Below, piece after piece: positions 23,263 to 35,113 of a stretch of DNA of 64,000 bases. The translations under genes and the position numbers were made by a program. The stretch is from Branchiostoma belcheri (taxonomy: Eukaryota; Chordata; Leptocardii; Amphioxiformes; Branchiostomatidae). The notes beneath the pieces are model-generated. The model saw only the letters and a list, made by a program, of their open reading frames with translations. It searched no databases and had not been told where the DNA came from. The stretch's first letter is position 1; every line of letters starts with the position of its first letter. The stretch is taken from the NCBI RefSeq assembly GCF_001625305.1, contig NW_017803102.1, forward strand, positions 129,599 through 193,598, given 5' to 3'.

Positions 23263-23459
23263 TAGCCTCCATAGCATGCCAAAAACTGGGGAGTTTTGGG
23301 GGTCTCCAGGATCTTGCCATTGGGATGTGCCATTTTCTGATTGCATATAGACAACATAGCCGGCCTGGTTGAATTACCCCCGTTTTTTAGAACTGGGCTA
23401 ATCAGAAAACAGCCGAAGACCACCAACCCCCCAGTTCTATAAACCTGCTACTGAGGCTA
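23263..23459. mobile_element. Mutator-like MITE, copy 2, uninterrupted
   Basis: TIRs TAGCCTCCATAGCATGCC and its imperfect inverse ending CTGAGGCTA; 197 bp. Perfect 9-bp TSD GCAACACAC at 23254-23262 and 23460-23468. Interior equals copy 1 (381-696) minus its LINE insertion, in opposite orientation. Confidence 0.85.
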
Positions 23460-23644
23460 GCAACACACGCTGTTTTGTAATCGACTGCCGAATTATCTCG
23501 CCCGCACAGACCAGTGTTACCCGTAAAGCTGTGTCCATGAGGTTGTCGCCAGGGGATCGGAGTAATACAGCAGGCATAACGAGAAGATGATGAGACGCGA
23601 TATGACGCCCCACTTTTACCGCGACTCTGGGGAAGCGTCCACGG

Positions 23645-24478
23645 TCATGAAAACCGTTCACAAGCAATATAACGCCTGAACACTCGGGCTGCGCGGCCGC
23701 AATTTTCGGAGCGTAAGTGTTCCCCGGCGAACTGGTACCTCCGGGTGCGGAGGTATTGTTTTGTGAGGAAAGTCGGATGGTACCCAGGCTAGCCAAAAAA
23801 CAGTTTCACAGGCAATATAACGCCTAAACTCTCTGCCTGCGCGGTCACGATTGTCTGAGTGTAAGTGTTCCCCGGCGAAATGTTACCTCTGTGTGCGGAG
23901 GTATTGTTCTTTAGGAAGAATTGAAGATAACAAACAAACCCTTCGATTATTAAACATACCTGTTCTTACTTTTTTTATCACTTAGAAACAAGGAGATACC
24001 AAATTCACTTAGTTGTAGTTACTTGAAAATGTATAGATGTAACATTACTTAACCCAGTGGGTATGCGTGTACAATAAATTTATTATTCCATTATCCATTC
24101 ACTGTTTTGTGTGGGTTTATCCGTGAGTTTGTGCACAGCAATGACAGTTGCAGGGAGACTGAGAGGATACGCCAAAAAACAGTTTCACAAGCAATATACC
24201 GCCTCAACTCTCCGGCTGCGCGGCCACAGTTGTCTGAGTGTAAGTGTTCCCCGGTGAACCGTTACCTCTGTGTGTGGAGGTATTGTTTTGTGTAGGTGTA
24301 TCCGTGAGTTTGTGCACAGCAATGACAGTTGCAGGGAGACTGAGAGGATACGCCGAAAAACAGTTTCACAAGCAATATACCGCCTCAACTCTCCGGCTGC
24401 GCGGCCACGATTGTCTGAGCGTAAGTGTTCCCCGGCGAATTGTTACTTCCGGGTGCGAAGGTATTGTTTTTTAGGAAG
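23645..24478. repeat. Four related ~125-bp blocks, last two in a 181-bp tandem
   Basis: GTAAGTGTTCCCCGG and GAGGTATTGTT recur four times. The last two lie in exact 181-bp tandem units at 24105-24285 and 24286-24466. The unit is not a multiple of three, so the similar peptides in the ORFs come from the repeat, not from a gene. Confidence 0.75.
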
Positions 24479-25119
24479 AATTGAAGATAAGAAACACTTT
24501 GTAATAGAATGTTAACTATACAACAAAGAGAGAGCAGAACTTTATAGCAAAACTATACTGTTTGACAAGGAGGTGAAACTACTGGAAGTAAGTGGGTGGT
24601 TGATATTCACCCGGGAAAACACACAGAGAATTCACCAGAAGTTTGGAGAATTTGTTTTTGAATTTTAGGCAGAGACGCACGAGTTGCAAGTGAAGCCCAT
24701 TCGAATTATTCTATGGAAGTTACACATTTGTGAATTTAATTTGGTAATCTGATAATAACATTAGATTCTGAAACTTTCACCAAAAGATCTGATATTTCAA
24801 TATTGTCTTATCTTCTATCTCAAAGTCCTGCTGGATTTGTCAAAACACGAAGGGAAGAGCGGTAAGAAATATCCGCTTCTTCAGATGCTGCAGGCACATT
24901 GTTGAGAATAAGCGAGGTGGCTGGGCGACCAGCAGATGTATTCGAAAGCCGGCTTGTATGGTGGCTGAATTATCAGCTGCCAAACCGCGGCGACAGCCTC
25001 ATGGATCTTTTGTCACCGACTGTTCCCAGGCCCATTCGTCACCGGGGCAAATGTTAATTGTGGAAAATGAACGACATTTTTCTAAAGAGTTATCATGCAA
25101 TCGTGTGAAAGCGTACCTT

Positions 25120-25265
25120 TTGCAAAGTGTCACGTATCTAGTTGTAAGACATCCTGAGACCAAATAGGACACAAAGTAGCACGGAATACGGTGAAAAGTG
25201 TCACGTATCTTGTTGTAAGACATTCTGAGACCAAATAGGACACAAAGTAGCACGGAATACGGTGG
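25120..25265. repeat. Short tandem duplication (~71 bp, two units)
   Basis: AAGTGTCACGTATCT...GAGACCAAATAGGACACAAA...GGAATACGGTG occurs at about 25125-25194 and 25196-25264 with near identity. Confidence 0.8.
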
Positions 25266-25479
25266 GACCTCATGTTTTCTGCTATGTCACAATACAGTAC
25301 GGAGAAGTAGTTCTTTTACCTCTGAGAAAGGAAGCTGAAAGATTTGATACTGAAACGTATGGGGATAGAAGGCATAGAATGGTTTGAACTGATCAAATCA
25401 CCATGTAAGGACACATGTTTCCGTCGTCTGTATTTGTGCAATATGAAGTTTAACAGATAATTGAGAGTACCAACTTATT

Positions 25480-25740
25480 GCACCAGCACTGGCTAAGTAA
25501 ATCTCTACCACAAAATATTGTTAAAGCCAAGACATTACAGGCCTTCAAGAATGCCACCATGTAGTTCTGAACAACAGTTACGGGTACTCATCGCCCCTGC
25601 CCATTGAGGAGCTTCAGACCAAAACATACACACACAAAACTTGTACAAGCGACCACCCCATCCAATACCCCCACCCCCACCGTGCTGGAGCCCTCAACCA
25701 ATTGAGGTTTGCACGAATTGGGAAGAAGAAGAAGTAAGAT
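25480..25740 (+). mobile_element. LINE 3' end with (GAA)n tail
   Basis: The plus-strand frame includes LPQNIVKAKTLQAFKNA, typical of LINE ORF2 C-termini, and later GGTTTGCACGAATTGGGAAG then GAAGAAGAAG. Frames are interrupted. Confidence 0.45.
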
Positions 25741-26129
25741 ACGGATCTATAAAAAATAAATAATGTACCTTCAGTGGCTCATGATCTTCAAACATCTTCT
25801 AATATCTAATTGGTAAATGTATTCGTAAATTCAAACGACGGCACTGCAGAGACGATAACCATAACGAAGACATACAATAGCTGTCGTGGTGAATTGCACG
25901 CGTCGGCTGATTGAGTTAACCGTCTTTCATAATTGTGGCTCGTAAAAGCTATAATTTGATGTGATGGACTGAAGTCGTCTAATCTGAAGTTCATTATCGT
26001 AAATCTCTGAAGTCTTTTCTGGTGCATGTATTGTTGAATTGTTATTCATTGTTTGTTCCTCACCATTCTGCATATTTGTAGCAAATGTTAGTTATAGCTT
26101 TTACCTGACTATGCAACATGTTTTCATCT

Positions 26130-26300
26130 GAAATACTTATAAACCTGCATTTCCCCGCTGATCTCTCAGTCACTGACGAAAGCTAGTGTATACTAGCTGA
26201 AACGTCTGACGTTTCCAAAATCATGTCCAGTTGCTTGAGTAACTGCTTTTTGGCGTCTCGTATTACCTGGATGTCTAACCTTCATCGACGTTTGTCTGAC
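26130..26300 (+). mobile_element. Penelope-like terminal sequence with hammerhead-like core
   Basis: CTGACGA (26173-26179), a perfect 7-bp stem (AGCTAGT, loop GTAT, ACTAGCT) and GAAAC, followed by TCCAGTTGCTTGAGTAACTG and TTACCTGGATGTCTAACC. The same order recurs reversed at 62125-62270. See findings for the ribozyme suggestion. Confidence 0.45.
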
Positions 26301-26464
26301 TATGTTACTAGAAACGTTGAGTACAAAAACTAAATAAATAAACACGACTTCACTGGTCCTACAAAAATGATTCCAGTTTTGTCGATCAGTTGGTAATATA
26401 TATGGGACGGTGGCTTTAACTCTATGATATTAGAAACTGTATTTGAAACAATTACACAACCGTA

Positions 26465-27262
26465 AGATATCAAGCAAAACTGGCAGCAGCCATGGTTTTC
26501 TATTGCCAATAGTCTTATTCTTAACGTTCTACAAAGTTATAGCTTGGTGTCCACTTATCAAGACAGTGCGAGTTTGACTCTGTTATAGACTGCTGTATGA
26601 GAAACAATCACGAAACCGTAAAATACAATACTAAACTGCCAGCAGTCATGTTTCTCTATATCGTTACACAAAGTTAAAGATTGTTGTCCTCTTCTGAAGA
26701 TAGTGCAAGTCATTCCTGACTCGTTCAACACTTCTGCTAAGGAGGTGTTTTTACACAAATCAAGATAGACACTAGCTCTTAAAATATAAAACAGAACTGC
26801 CAGCAGCCATGTTTTTTTTATTGTCAATACTCTCAACGTTACACAAATTTATAGACTGTTGTCCTCTTCTGAAGACAGTGCAAGTCATTTCTGACTGCTA
26901 AGGAGGTGATTTTACATAACTCAATATAGATACTAGCTCTTAAAATATAAAACAGAACTGCCAGCAGCCATGTTTTTTAATTGTCAATAGTCTTGAAGTT
27001 ACACAAAGTTATAGATTGTTGTCCTCTTCTGAAGACAGTGCAAGTCATTTCTGACTGCTAAGGAGGTGATTTTACATAACTCAATATAGATACTAGCTCT
27101 TAAAATATAAAACAGAACTGCCAGCAGCCATGTTTTTTTATTGTCAATAGTCTTGAAGCTACACAAAGTTATAGATTGTTGTCCTCTTCTGAAGACAGTG
27201 CAAGTCATTTCTGACTGTTAAGGAGGTGATTTTACATAAATCAATATAGATACTAGCTCCAG
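26465..27262. repeat. ~160-bp tandem repeat, about five units
   Basis: CAGCAG(C/T)CATG marks lie at about 26484, 26640, 26801, 26962 and 27122. Units share GTTGTCCTCTTCTGAAGA and AAGGAGGTGATTTTACATAA. The last three units are nearly identical. Confidence 0.85.
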
Positions 27263-27334
27263 ACGCGCAGTCATTAATTAACCGTGTTCTACCTGCTCAT
27301 TTGCTCAGCAGCACGGATATCAGCTCTGTAAGTA

Positions 27335-27734
27335 AGGCCCTATTGATTTGATTACATTGATGACATCCTCCGGGAGCCCCAAAACTGATGCGCGCGTGCG
27401 AATAAAAAAAAAGTTTTGCAAAAAAAAAAAGTTAGCTTTCACTATGAAATCTACGTGGTCATGAAGGTTGAACAAATGGCACAGAATATGTTATGGCGAA
27501 TAATCTACTCTTCGAATTCATTTCTTTACATTTTTGTCTTTGTTCCTTTGATTTTGGCATTCTACGACATTGGTATCGTTTCTAAATGTTTTCCTTGCAA
27601 CTTATGGTATATTTTTGCTCATTTAGCAACTGTTTTGCACGATTTACAGTATGGTTGAAAACTTTTTTTTTTGGAAACGGTCGAAAATTCATGCGCGCGC
27701 GGATGTCATCCATATAATCAAATCAACATGGCCT
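27335..27734. mobile_element. AGGCC-ended MITE, subfamily A, copy 3
   Basis: Left end AGGCCCTATTGATTTGATTA, right end ATAATCAAATCAACATGGCCT; same orientation and interior as copy 1. The 80-codon ORF inside resembles that of copy 1 in part but is not preserved in copies 2 and 4. Confidence 0.8.
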
Positions 27735-28139
27735 AAGCCCCAACTGGGAAATGTCACACCAGCTTACGTCTGGATAGCCTCTGGCTGGCTTCAGTACGGG
27801 ACTTAATACAACCCTGAGGTAGGCAAGTTTTGTAGATCCTACTTCGAGAGGATATTACAAGTCCTATCAGTACATCTTAATGAGGTAAGTATTCGCAGCC
27901 ATACGTCAACCCATCCGATTGGTGCAGTGATAAATCGCCGTTTAGGGTAGAGAATACTTAATCCAGTGTATATGGTTGCCCTAATCCTTTGATTTATGTT
28001 CATAATTTAATTTTGTCAAAGCACACTGATTAAGCAAGTAAAGCAAAGGAAATTGTATGCAGCGGAGTGAACAAGTAAGTACAAGTAATCACTTGCCTGA
28101 TAAGCGAATGTCTGTGTGTGGATGAGGCTCAGCAACATT

Positions 28140-28450
28140 GAGAGGTGTATTTGGACAGTGTCCTTGCAAAATTATGATCATGGGTCAATATAGAAGATCA
28201 CCAAAAGACTACGTTCGTTCCTACTAAGATCACAAAGCCCACTAATTATGTAGAATGTGGGAGTATTCATTATCCACTGCCTTCAAAAAGAAGTCGAACC
28301 CCATAATAGCTAGCGTAGTAGTAGAAGTAGATGTTTTTCCAGACAACTGTTGCCTGTCTTCTATTACTGTATTGCAATGAGTAGTATACTTGATTGTAGA
28401 AGCAATTAGCCTTCGGGCATGATTTTGCAAATAAAGTTCTTATCAATATT
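28140..28450 (+). mobile_element. LINE 3' end, same family as 3505-3935
   Basis: It matches the reverse complement of 3505-3830 along its length (GATCACCAAAAGACTACG, AAAAAGAAGTCGAACCCCAT, AGCCTTCGGGCATGATTTTG, AATAAAGTTC). Coding frame is degraded. Confidence 0.7.
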
Positions 28451-28734
28451 TCCTCTTACACTGAAAAGACTCAACTGTGGTTAGTGAACATTTCTGTAAA
28501 TTTTCTGCTAAGATATAAATGTCCTAGTCATTATTCTAGCCAAATATATCAACATGTTAGTTTCATGCTGTACCCAGAAATATAAGGTTTTTTCTTCTAT
28601 ATACGTCAACAGAAGATAATAACTTAATAACTTAAAACAATTAAGTGCATTTAGCTAAGAAGTAATTTTTCTAATCATGATTAATCACCAATCATAATTA
28701 AGAAACGCGGACGAGGAACAGTTAAAACCACAAC

Positions 28735-28990
28735 AGACAGTAACTGATGGAAACGTGGAACTGTGGATACAATGATTGATTTTACCAAAGCGTTTGATAA
28801 AGACCCTCAACGTAACAGACGTAACTGTAATATTGTTGAATTGAGGGCGCCGAGAACAAAGGTATCGCATTACCTGGATGTCTAACCTTCATCAACGATA
28901 CAATGATTGATTGCACCAAAGCATTTGATAAAGCCCCTCACAACAGACGTAACTGTTGAATTGAGGGCGAATTGAGGACAAAGTTATCAT
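28735..28990 (+). mobile_element. Two LINE reverse-transcriptase palm fragments flanking a Penelope end
   Basis: MIDFTKAFDKDPQ (from about 28771) and MIDCTKAFDKAPH (from about 28901) are both the DFxKAFDKVPH motif A segment of non-LTR reverse transcriptases. Between them lies GCATTACCTGGATGTCTAAC, seen at the Penelope-like terminus at 26265. So this is a duplicated, composite remnant. Confidence 0.6.
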
Positions 28991-29069
28991 AAACACACAG
29001 ATGAGGTACTCCATATCCATGGAAAGTCCTCGCTCTAAGTCTGGGCAAGATTGAGAACATTGCACATAC

Positions 29070-29415
29070 GGGGCTCGAAATTCATTTTTGGGAATAGGTG
29101 CACCCGACCTAAAAAATTAGGTGCACAATTTTTTGGGGGGTGCACCATATGAAATAAAACCTAATTGCAGATCTTACTGCTCCTCTAATGAGCTTGAATC
29201 TGGGCTCACTTCAAAATCAAGTGCTACAACAACGATTTTACTATTTTCTGACCCTTAGATGCCAACAATATCCAGCATACTATTATACAGTTGATATGTA
29301 CAAAAATACTCACAAAAAATATTTGGGTGCACTGGTGCACCCACAAAACAAATTGAGTGTACAGCTCCAATTTTGGATGCACTAAGGTGCACATGCACCC
29401 AATATTTCGAGCCCT
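29070..29415. mobile_element. hAT-like MITE with 8-bp TSD
   Basis: Ends GGGGCTCGAAATTC and ATATTTCGAGCCCT are inverted repeats. The 8-bp flanks GCACATAC (29062-29069) and GCACATAT (29416-29423) differ at one base. The interior is rich in GGTGCAC/GTGCACC repeats. 8-bp TSDs fit the hAT superfamily; no transposase. Confidence 0.75.
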
Positions 29416-29691
29416 GCACATATGAACTAGACCCGCTGTGGTCAATATCGTGAGATGACTGATTTGAAGATTACGAAGAATAGCACACATTTACTACAAA
29501 GCGGCCCGAAGGACGTGGAAATAGGCAGAACAAATGGCTCATGTAGTTCAACTCTCAACAATCTTTAGTCAGCACATACGCGTAAATGGATCCTACACGC
29601 AATCTCTTACCAATCCTGTAACCATGCCTCAGAAACACATGAGCCCATTCTCGGCTTCACATCACATTCATTCGTGTAATGAGAGTGGTCC

Positions 29692-30053
29692 ACGATTCTC
29701 CGAGCTCTATATGAGGCAAAGCTACGTTTACCAAATACAGGACTTAGGTAAGGATTGAATTTTACCAAATACAGGACTTAGGTAAGGATACATTTACCAA
29801 ATACAGGGCCTAAGTTGAGCAAAATCTAGATTACATCTGCAAAAAGACGGCCATGACATTGAAGATGCTTCAAAGTTTATATAATCGTCACGAATCTCCG
29901 AGCTCTATATGTGGCAAAGCTACGTTTACCAACTACAGGACTTAGGTAAGGATACATTTACCAAATACAGGGCCTAAGTTGAGCAAAATCTAGATTACAT
30001 CTCAGCTAAAAAAGGACGGCCCTGACATTGGAGATGCTTCAAAGTTTATATGA
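29692..30053. repeat. Tandem duplication of ~195 bp
   Basis: TCCGAGCTCTATATG...CAGGACTTAGGTAAGGAT...GATGCTTCAAAGTTTATAT occurs at about 29698-29884 and 29895-30053. The first unit has an extra short internal repeat of the ACCAAATACAGG segment. Confidence 0.75.
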
Positions 30054-30055
30054 TT

Positions 30056-30175
30056 AGGCCGCAGCAAGTAAATTCTATGGATGACATCCTCCGCAGACTT
30101 CAAATCTAATGCGATAGGATGAAAAACATGGTGCCCCCCCAAAAAAAACAAAATTCCCACATTTTAAAATGTTGA
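30056..30175. mobile_element. Left part of AGGCC-ended MITE, subfamily B, cut by the assembly gap or a deletion
   Basis: AGGCCGCAGCAAGTAAATTC, GGATGACATCCTCCGCAGAC and the CACATTTTAAAATGTTGAC segment match the 16606 copy; the rest is missing. Confidence 0.6.
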
Positions 30176-30275
30176 CATCATAAACCCTGTTTAGTAAGAA
30201 ATGATATCTATATTGTGCCAACTATTACAACATCCATTTGTCACTGAAACAAATAATAGTTTTTTTAAACATTGG

Positions 30276-30556
30276 NNNNNNNNNNNNNNNNNNNNNNNNN
30301 NNNNNNNNNNNNNNNNNNNNNNNNNNNNNNNNNNNNNNNNNNNNNNNNNNNNNNNNNNNNNNNNNNNNNNNNNNNNNNNNNNNNNNNNNNNNNNNNNNNN
30401 NNNNNNNNNNNNNNNNNNNNNNNNNNNNNNNNNNNNNNNNNNNNNNNNNNNNNNNNNNNNNNNNNNNNNNNNNNNNNNNNNNNNNNNNNNNNNNNNNNNN
30501 NNNNNNNNNNNNNNNNNNNNNNNNNNNNNNNNNNNNNNNNNNNNNNNNNNNNNNNN
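30276..30556. other. Assembly gap (N run)
   Basis: N characters; the ORFs through it are artefacts. Confidence 0.98.
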
Positions 30557-30999
30557 CCAATTAGTGTAAAACGCTACTTTAGTGCTGAACTCCATGCAGA
30601 GTGATTGATGGCACAAAAGATTTGAAAGGTTTAGGGGATTAGGAAACAACCGAGTATCTAGAGTTAGCGAGAACTATAACACTTTCTCGTCACAGGACCT
30701 ACTTTATTTTATAGACAATTGGTGAAGAAAATCCTTGCACGACGCTAGTCTGTTGATTGACACAGTTCTTTTGCTTACCATGGAAATGATATACATATTA
30801 CACGACTTTCCTCACTTCACTCAGGGGAGGTAAACGTCACAGTATGCTTCAGGCATCCCCAGTTTCTATCAAGGGATGGCTGTGAAGTTTTCACGTTTTT
30901 GGCTTCCTTCACTGTTCTTGCGAAAAACATTGAATCAATTTTTCAAAATCAGACTCTACAATCAGACTGTATAAACTTGTCATACCTGGGATGTACTGT

Positions 31000-31168
31000 T
31001 CATATAAGTAGTGTATATATTCATGTGTATATGTATGTAATAATGTTATGTGTAATATTTCAATGTAACGATGTAAATACCAATGCCATTCAGGCAACAT
31101 TATAGTTCTAATTTGTATGTCTGCAATGTTGGTATTGAAATAAAAAATGGAATTGAATTGAATTGAAA
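31000..31168 (+). mobile_element. Retroelement 3' end with (GAATT)n tail
   Basis: GGTATTGAAATAAAAAATG followed by GAATTGAATTGAATTGAA is a LINE-like 3' terminus. The long minus-strand ORF at 30909-31454 crosses it and is probably chance. Confidence 0.5.
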
Positions 31169-31169
31169 G

Positions 31170-32700
31170 ACGATCTGTTTCGACATATCTAAAGACATGA
31201 GTTTCATTTGGTAGGTCACAACGTTTACTTTCAATTGAATTTTCTATCATTATCAAAACATTAATAAACGCGATGGAAGAGAAGTTGTGTAGAAATATAG
31301 CGGACCACAAATTGGTACTTCGGACCGTCAAAAGTCGATAGTTGAGCAGTAAGACCGCTGAGCTGTTCGCTTTTCCTGGCCTGTTCCTATTCCTCAGATT
31401 TACACCAGTTCGACTTTTACGGCGACTATAAAAACGCAGCATGATGATATACAAATATAACTAAAGGCAAATATAAAGTCAAACGGACTACATTGATTTC
31501 TTTATAAGTCATAAAAGTCGCCTGTCGTGGCTCTAGTGTTGTGATACATTGAAATGGATCGTTCCTGAGATGGGAATTGACATGGCTTCTACTTACAGTC
31601 TGCTCACGTCTGGCCTGACGCATACCCAATGGCCTAAATTCCATAAAGTTTCCAAACGGGCGCCATTACTATGCCTCACTGGACCTAAACCATAGACAAG
31701 TTGTCCTGCTGCCAGCACGGAAATATACAACTGTACAGTACACCTTAAACACTTCAGCCAATACTTTATACATCTTTATACAATGTTCATTATATTCCGC
31801 ATTAAGTAAGTATCATACAGACTAGAATTAAAATCATATTTCTCTCCAATTTAAGTTGAAGTCGTCGGTATTGTCCATTCCCCATGGCTTATTTTGCAGA
31901 TAAGGGAGACGTGTTTTTTTCCAATAAACCTCTTCCCAATAGGCATCCTCTAAAAAACAACATCGCAATTTTTACCACTTATAACCTGTTGTCAGATTAG
32001 AAAGGCATTTCGGTTTACGCAAAAAGGCTTTACGGTTTTACAATCGTGTACGGGTTTACAAGCCTTTACTGTAGCAATATTTGTACATTCAATCCAGTTT
32101 TCATTACACACTAACCGATGCGACCTATCAGAAGAAAATTTAGCGCGGACCTTAAACCGTTGGAAAAGTACACAGAAGCGTCGCATTTTACCGGTGCGAC
32201 ATTACAGCTCGTGACATTCCACTCACTCAACGTGACCCTTTGTTGATTTATCCTTTAACTTGCACTTGACGGACAAATTTCTACCACAAAACGCCGACCC
32301 CAGAACAGTGATAGTGTGTCTTATCTCTGTCCAATTACACAAAGGCGACATAGATCAAATTTACGACTACAGTTACAGCCAACTGTGCCCGCGACAGCCC
32401 CAGATGCCGTATCTCAGGTAAATTCAATCCGGTCTATTGATTTTGTGCTGTCTGTTTTATGGAGATTGTACACTTGGAAAGGCTCCCGTGACAAGCAGTC
32501 TGCCATCAGGCGCCAACAATGGCCATATCTGTGTACGGTCTCATCGTCAGAACGACTCATTAGGGAAAACACAAGGACGCGTAAGAGGGATTTGATTGGT
32601 TGGATTACGCGATTGTTGGCCATTGTCTATTGACTGCTTCCCTAATTGATTTATTTATCGTCTCGGGCTATTCTATCTTCGCTCGACTTCATTTGCTGAT
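31170..32700. other. Unique DNA with no convincing gene
   Basis: Balanced composition and few repeats; ORFs (for example 32316-32633 plus) show no domains. The 32400-32650 part is more complex than typical neutral DNA here and could be regulatory, but nothing visible proves it. Confidence 0.3.
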
Positions 32701-32707
32701 GCACCCT

Positions 32708-33090
32708 TGTATTATCTTATTTGTTGGGAAATTTAGTTATTTTGGTGCCAACCATATAAGAGTAAAGCCCCAAAATGCTTTTTTTTTCTAATTCTGTCTA
32801 CTTTCAACAAACCAGACGTTACTAATGCTGAAGACTGTAATGTTTTGTGGCCCTTGACGTTCGTTATAAGTATCTTCCCGTCCTCATTAAGACCTCCCTG
32901 TATTATCTTATTTGTCGGGAGATTTTGTAATTTTTGTTCCAACAATATAAGAGTGAAACCCCAAAATGAGTTTTTGTCTAATTCTGTCTACTTTCAACAA
33001 ACCAGACGTTACTAATGCTGAAGACTGTAATGTTTTGTGGCCCTTGACGTTCGTTACAAGTATCTTCCCGTCCCCATTACGACCTCCTTA
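32708..33090. repeat. Tandem duplication of ~190 bp
   Basis: TTGTATTATCTTATTTGT...CAACAAACCAGACGTTACTA...CGTTCGTTA occurs at about 32708-32900 and 32899-33090 with high identity. Confidence 0.85.
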
Positions 33091-33264
33091 AGCTGTCGAA
33101 CTTTGAGCTATTGTTTGGTTACTGTGTTGCTTTTATGGCGCATCGATGTCGGAACGGTCAGATTGTTATTGATCCCGTCATCGTTTGAGTGACCGCTGCC
33201 CATTTTTGGCAGAAATGGTCCGCATCGGATTAGTTTTGATCGACCCACGACTAATTACAATGCA

Positions 33265-33800
33265 GAAATCGACACTGAGAGAAAGGCCGTGCCTCTAGAA
33301 GGTGTCAAATCGTGTAATTGTTCGACTGTTCCTGGAATAGACGGCAGAGAAGATCTGCTGATACCATCTCCTCAAATGTTTCCACGTAATTGACAATATC
33401 TGCCCACAGTTCTCGCAAAAATCGACACTGAGAGAAAGGCCGCGTGTATAGAAGGTGTCACATCGTGTGTAATTGTCCGACGGTTCCGGGAATAGACGTT
33501 AGCCAAGATCTGCAGATTCCCGGAGCAGCTCGATCCCTGATACCATCTCCTCAAGTGTTTCCGCGTAATTGACAATATCTGCCCACAGTTCCCGCAAAAA
33601 TCGACACTGAGAGAAAGGCCGTGGTTCTAGAAGGTGTCAAATCGTGTAATTGTCTGACAGTTCCGGGTATAGACGCGAGCGAAGATCTGCTGATTCTGAG
33701 CTGATTCTGAGCGAAGATCCTGTAGCTCGATCCCTCAAACCATCTCCTGAAGTGTTTCCACGTAATTGACAATATCTGCCCACAGTTCTCGCTTGCTGTG
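33265..33800. repeat. Three tandem units of ~150-180 bp
   Basis: ATCGACACTGAGAGAAAGGC begins units near 33268, 33421 and 33599; each ends with AATTGACAATATCTGCCCAC. Unit lengths differ by small indels. Confidence 0.85.
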
Positions 33801-33897
33801 TGGTGAACGTAATAAAAAGAATCGCCCATCAACCCCAGCGCTGTCTCTGACACCATCAGCCAAGTAACAAGCGCCTCGCACAATCCGGCCAGACTAC

Positions 33898-34557
33898 AGG
33901 CCTCGAAATTAATTTTTTTCCTATTGTCCCAGCACTGTCCCAAAAATAAATTTCAATTGTCCCGAAGTGAAGGTTAACTATCCCAACCTGTTTTTCAGGA
34001 AGTGAACTTGAAGTCAGCTTTATTTTGCTTACGTTCTGACTTCCATGCACGCTATATAATTGCAGAGTAAACGGGAAATTTTGGGAAGCTTTTTCCGGAG
34101 CCAAACGAAAAAAGGGCTGGCATTCCGATGTTGATTATTTTTCTATTGTCCCAAAAATGTCCCAAATTGTCTTTTTAGTTGTCCCAGTCTAAATTTTTTA
34201 GTGGTCACTGGCCACCGGAACACAGACACTTACCGGGCCAGTTTCTTCCCAAGAACGGTCGGTGAGTGGAACATTTTACCTTCACACATTGTTACACTAC
34301 CAACAGCAGACAGTTTCAAGTTGGGGCTGGCCCAGCACATGGGCCTCCCCAGCTCCCAGCTGTAAATCAGGTATGTTACCGCAGCCATGTACATAGTTCA
34401 CTGCACAAATTTGTTTTCGTTCGTCTACACTCTTCCATTTTTTGTTGATTTTTATGAGCACCATTCACCCCACCTGGCCGCACATGTGCACCTGAACGTG
34501 AAGCCCCATGATGGCCTTGTTCAGTATCCTATAGATATAGATGTTGATTTCGAGCCC
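33898..34557. mobile_element. hAT-like MITE (TCGAAATT family), probably split by an insertion
   Basis: Left end AGGCCTCGAAATTAAT and the interior to about 34222 match 46545-46950. The expected right end is missing there, but TTGATTTCGAGCCCT at about 34543-34557 could be it, displaced by ~320 bp of unrelated DNA. Flanks share GACTA only, so the right boundary is uncertain. Confidence 0.55.
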
Positions 34558-34794
34558 TGGACTAGCCTGGTCAGTTTCGCAAAAATCGATGAGGGTAAGA
34601 AAAAAAACTCGCTGGGGATCGATAGAGGGGACAAAACTGTAAAGTCACCAATAGGACTGATTGATGTCTCAATTACGCCGTTACATTTATTCAATCATCG
34701 GTGAGGAGTGACCACGAGGGCAGTCACGTTTACGCCTTAACTACACCCCAGAGTTCACGGTGAGGCGTAGTTTATCAAAGGAGTCGGTAATGAA

Positions 34795-35059
34795 ATGACA
34801 TCGCAACGCGCTAACGTAAGGAACCAAGTCGTTTATAAGTACGGTGACATATATCATCAAAGTGTTAAGCAACACTTTACGGCCACTGGGAGGACCTTAA
34901 GAAATGGAACTGCACTTTCAGTACCAGCAGCCCGTACGAAAAGACTGAAAAACTCTTTCTTACACGGGGCAATACGTCTGTACAACGAGTCTTCGTTGAA
35001 AGACTCTTAGCTTAGGACTCTCTGGTCTTTACTTAAGTGCCCATGTGTGGCCTTTGTAA

Positions 35060-35113
<54 letters not shown>

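Noticed and set aside
24107-24515. Repeated peptide LNSPAARPxLSExKCSP
   Set aside because: Comes from a 181-bp tandem unit that is not a multiple of three; frames shift between units.
30191-30649. ORFs of ~110-150 codons
   Set aside because: They run through the second N gap.
30909-31454. 181-codon minus-strand ORF
   Set aside because: Crosses the 3' end and (GAATT)n tail of a plus-strand retroelement and has no domain; likely chance in AT-rich DNA.
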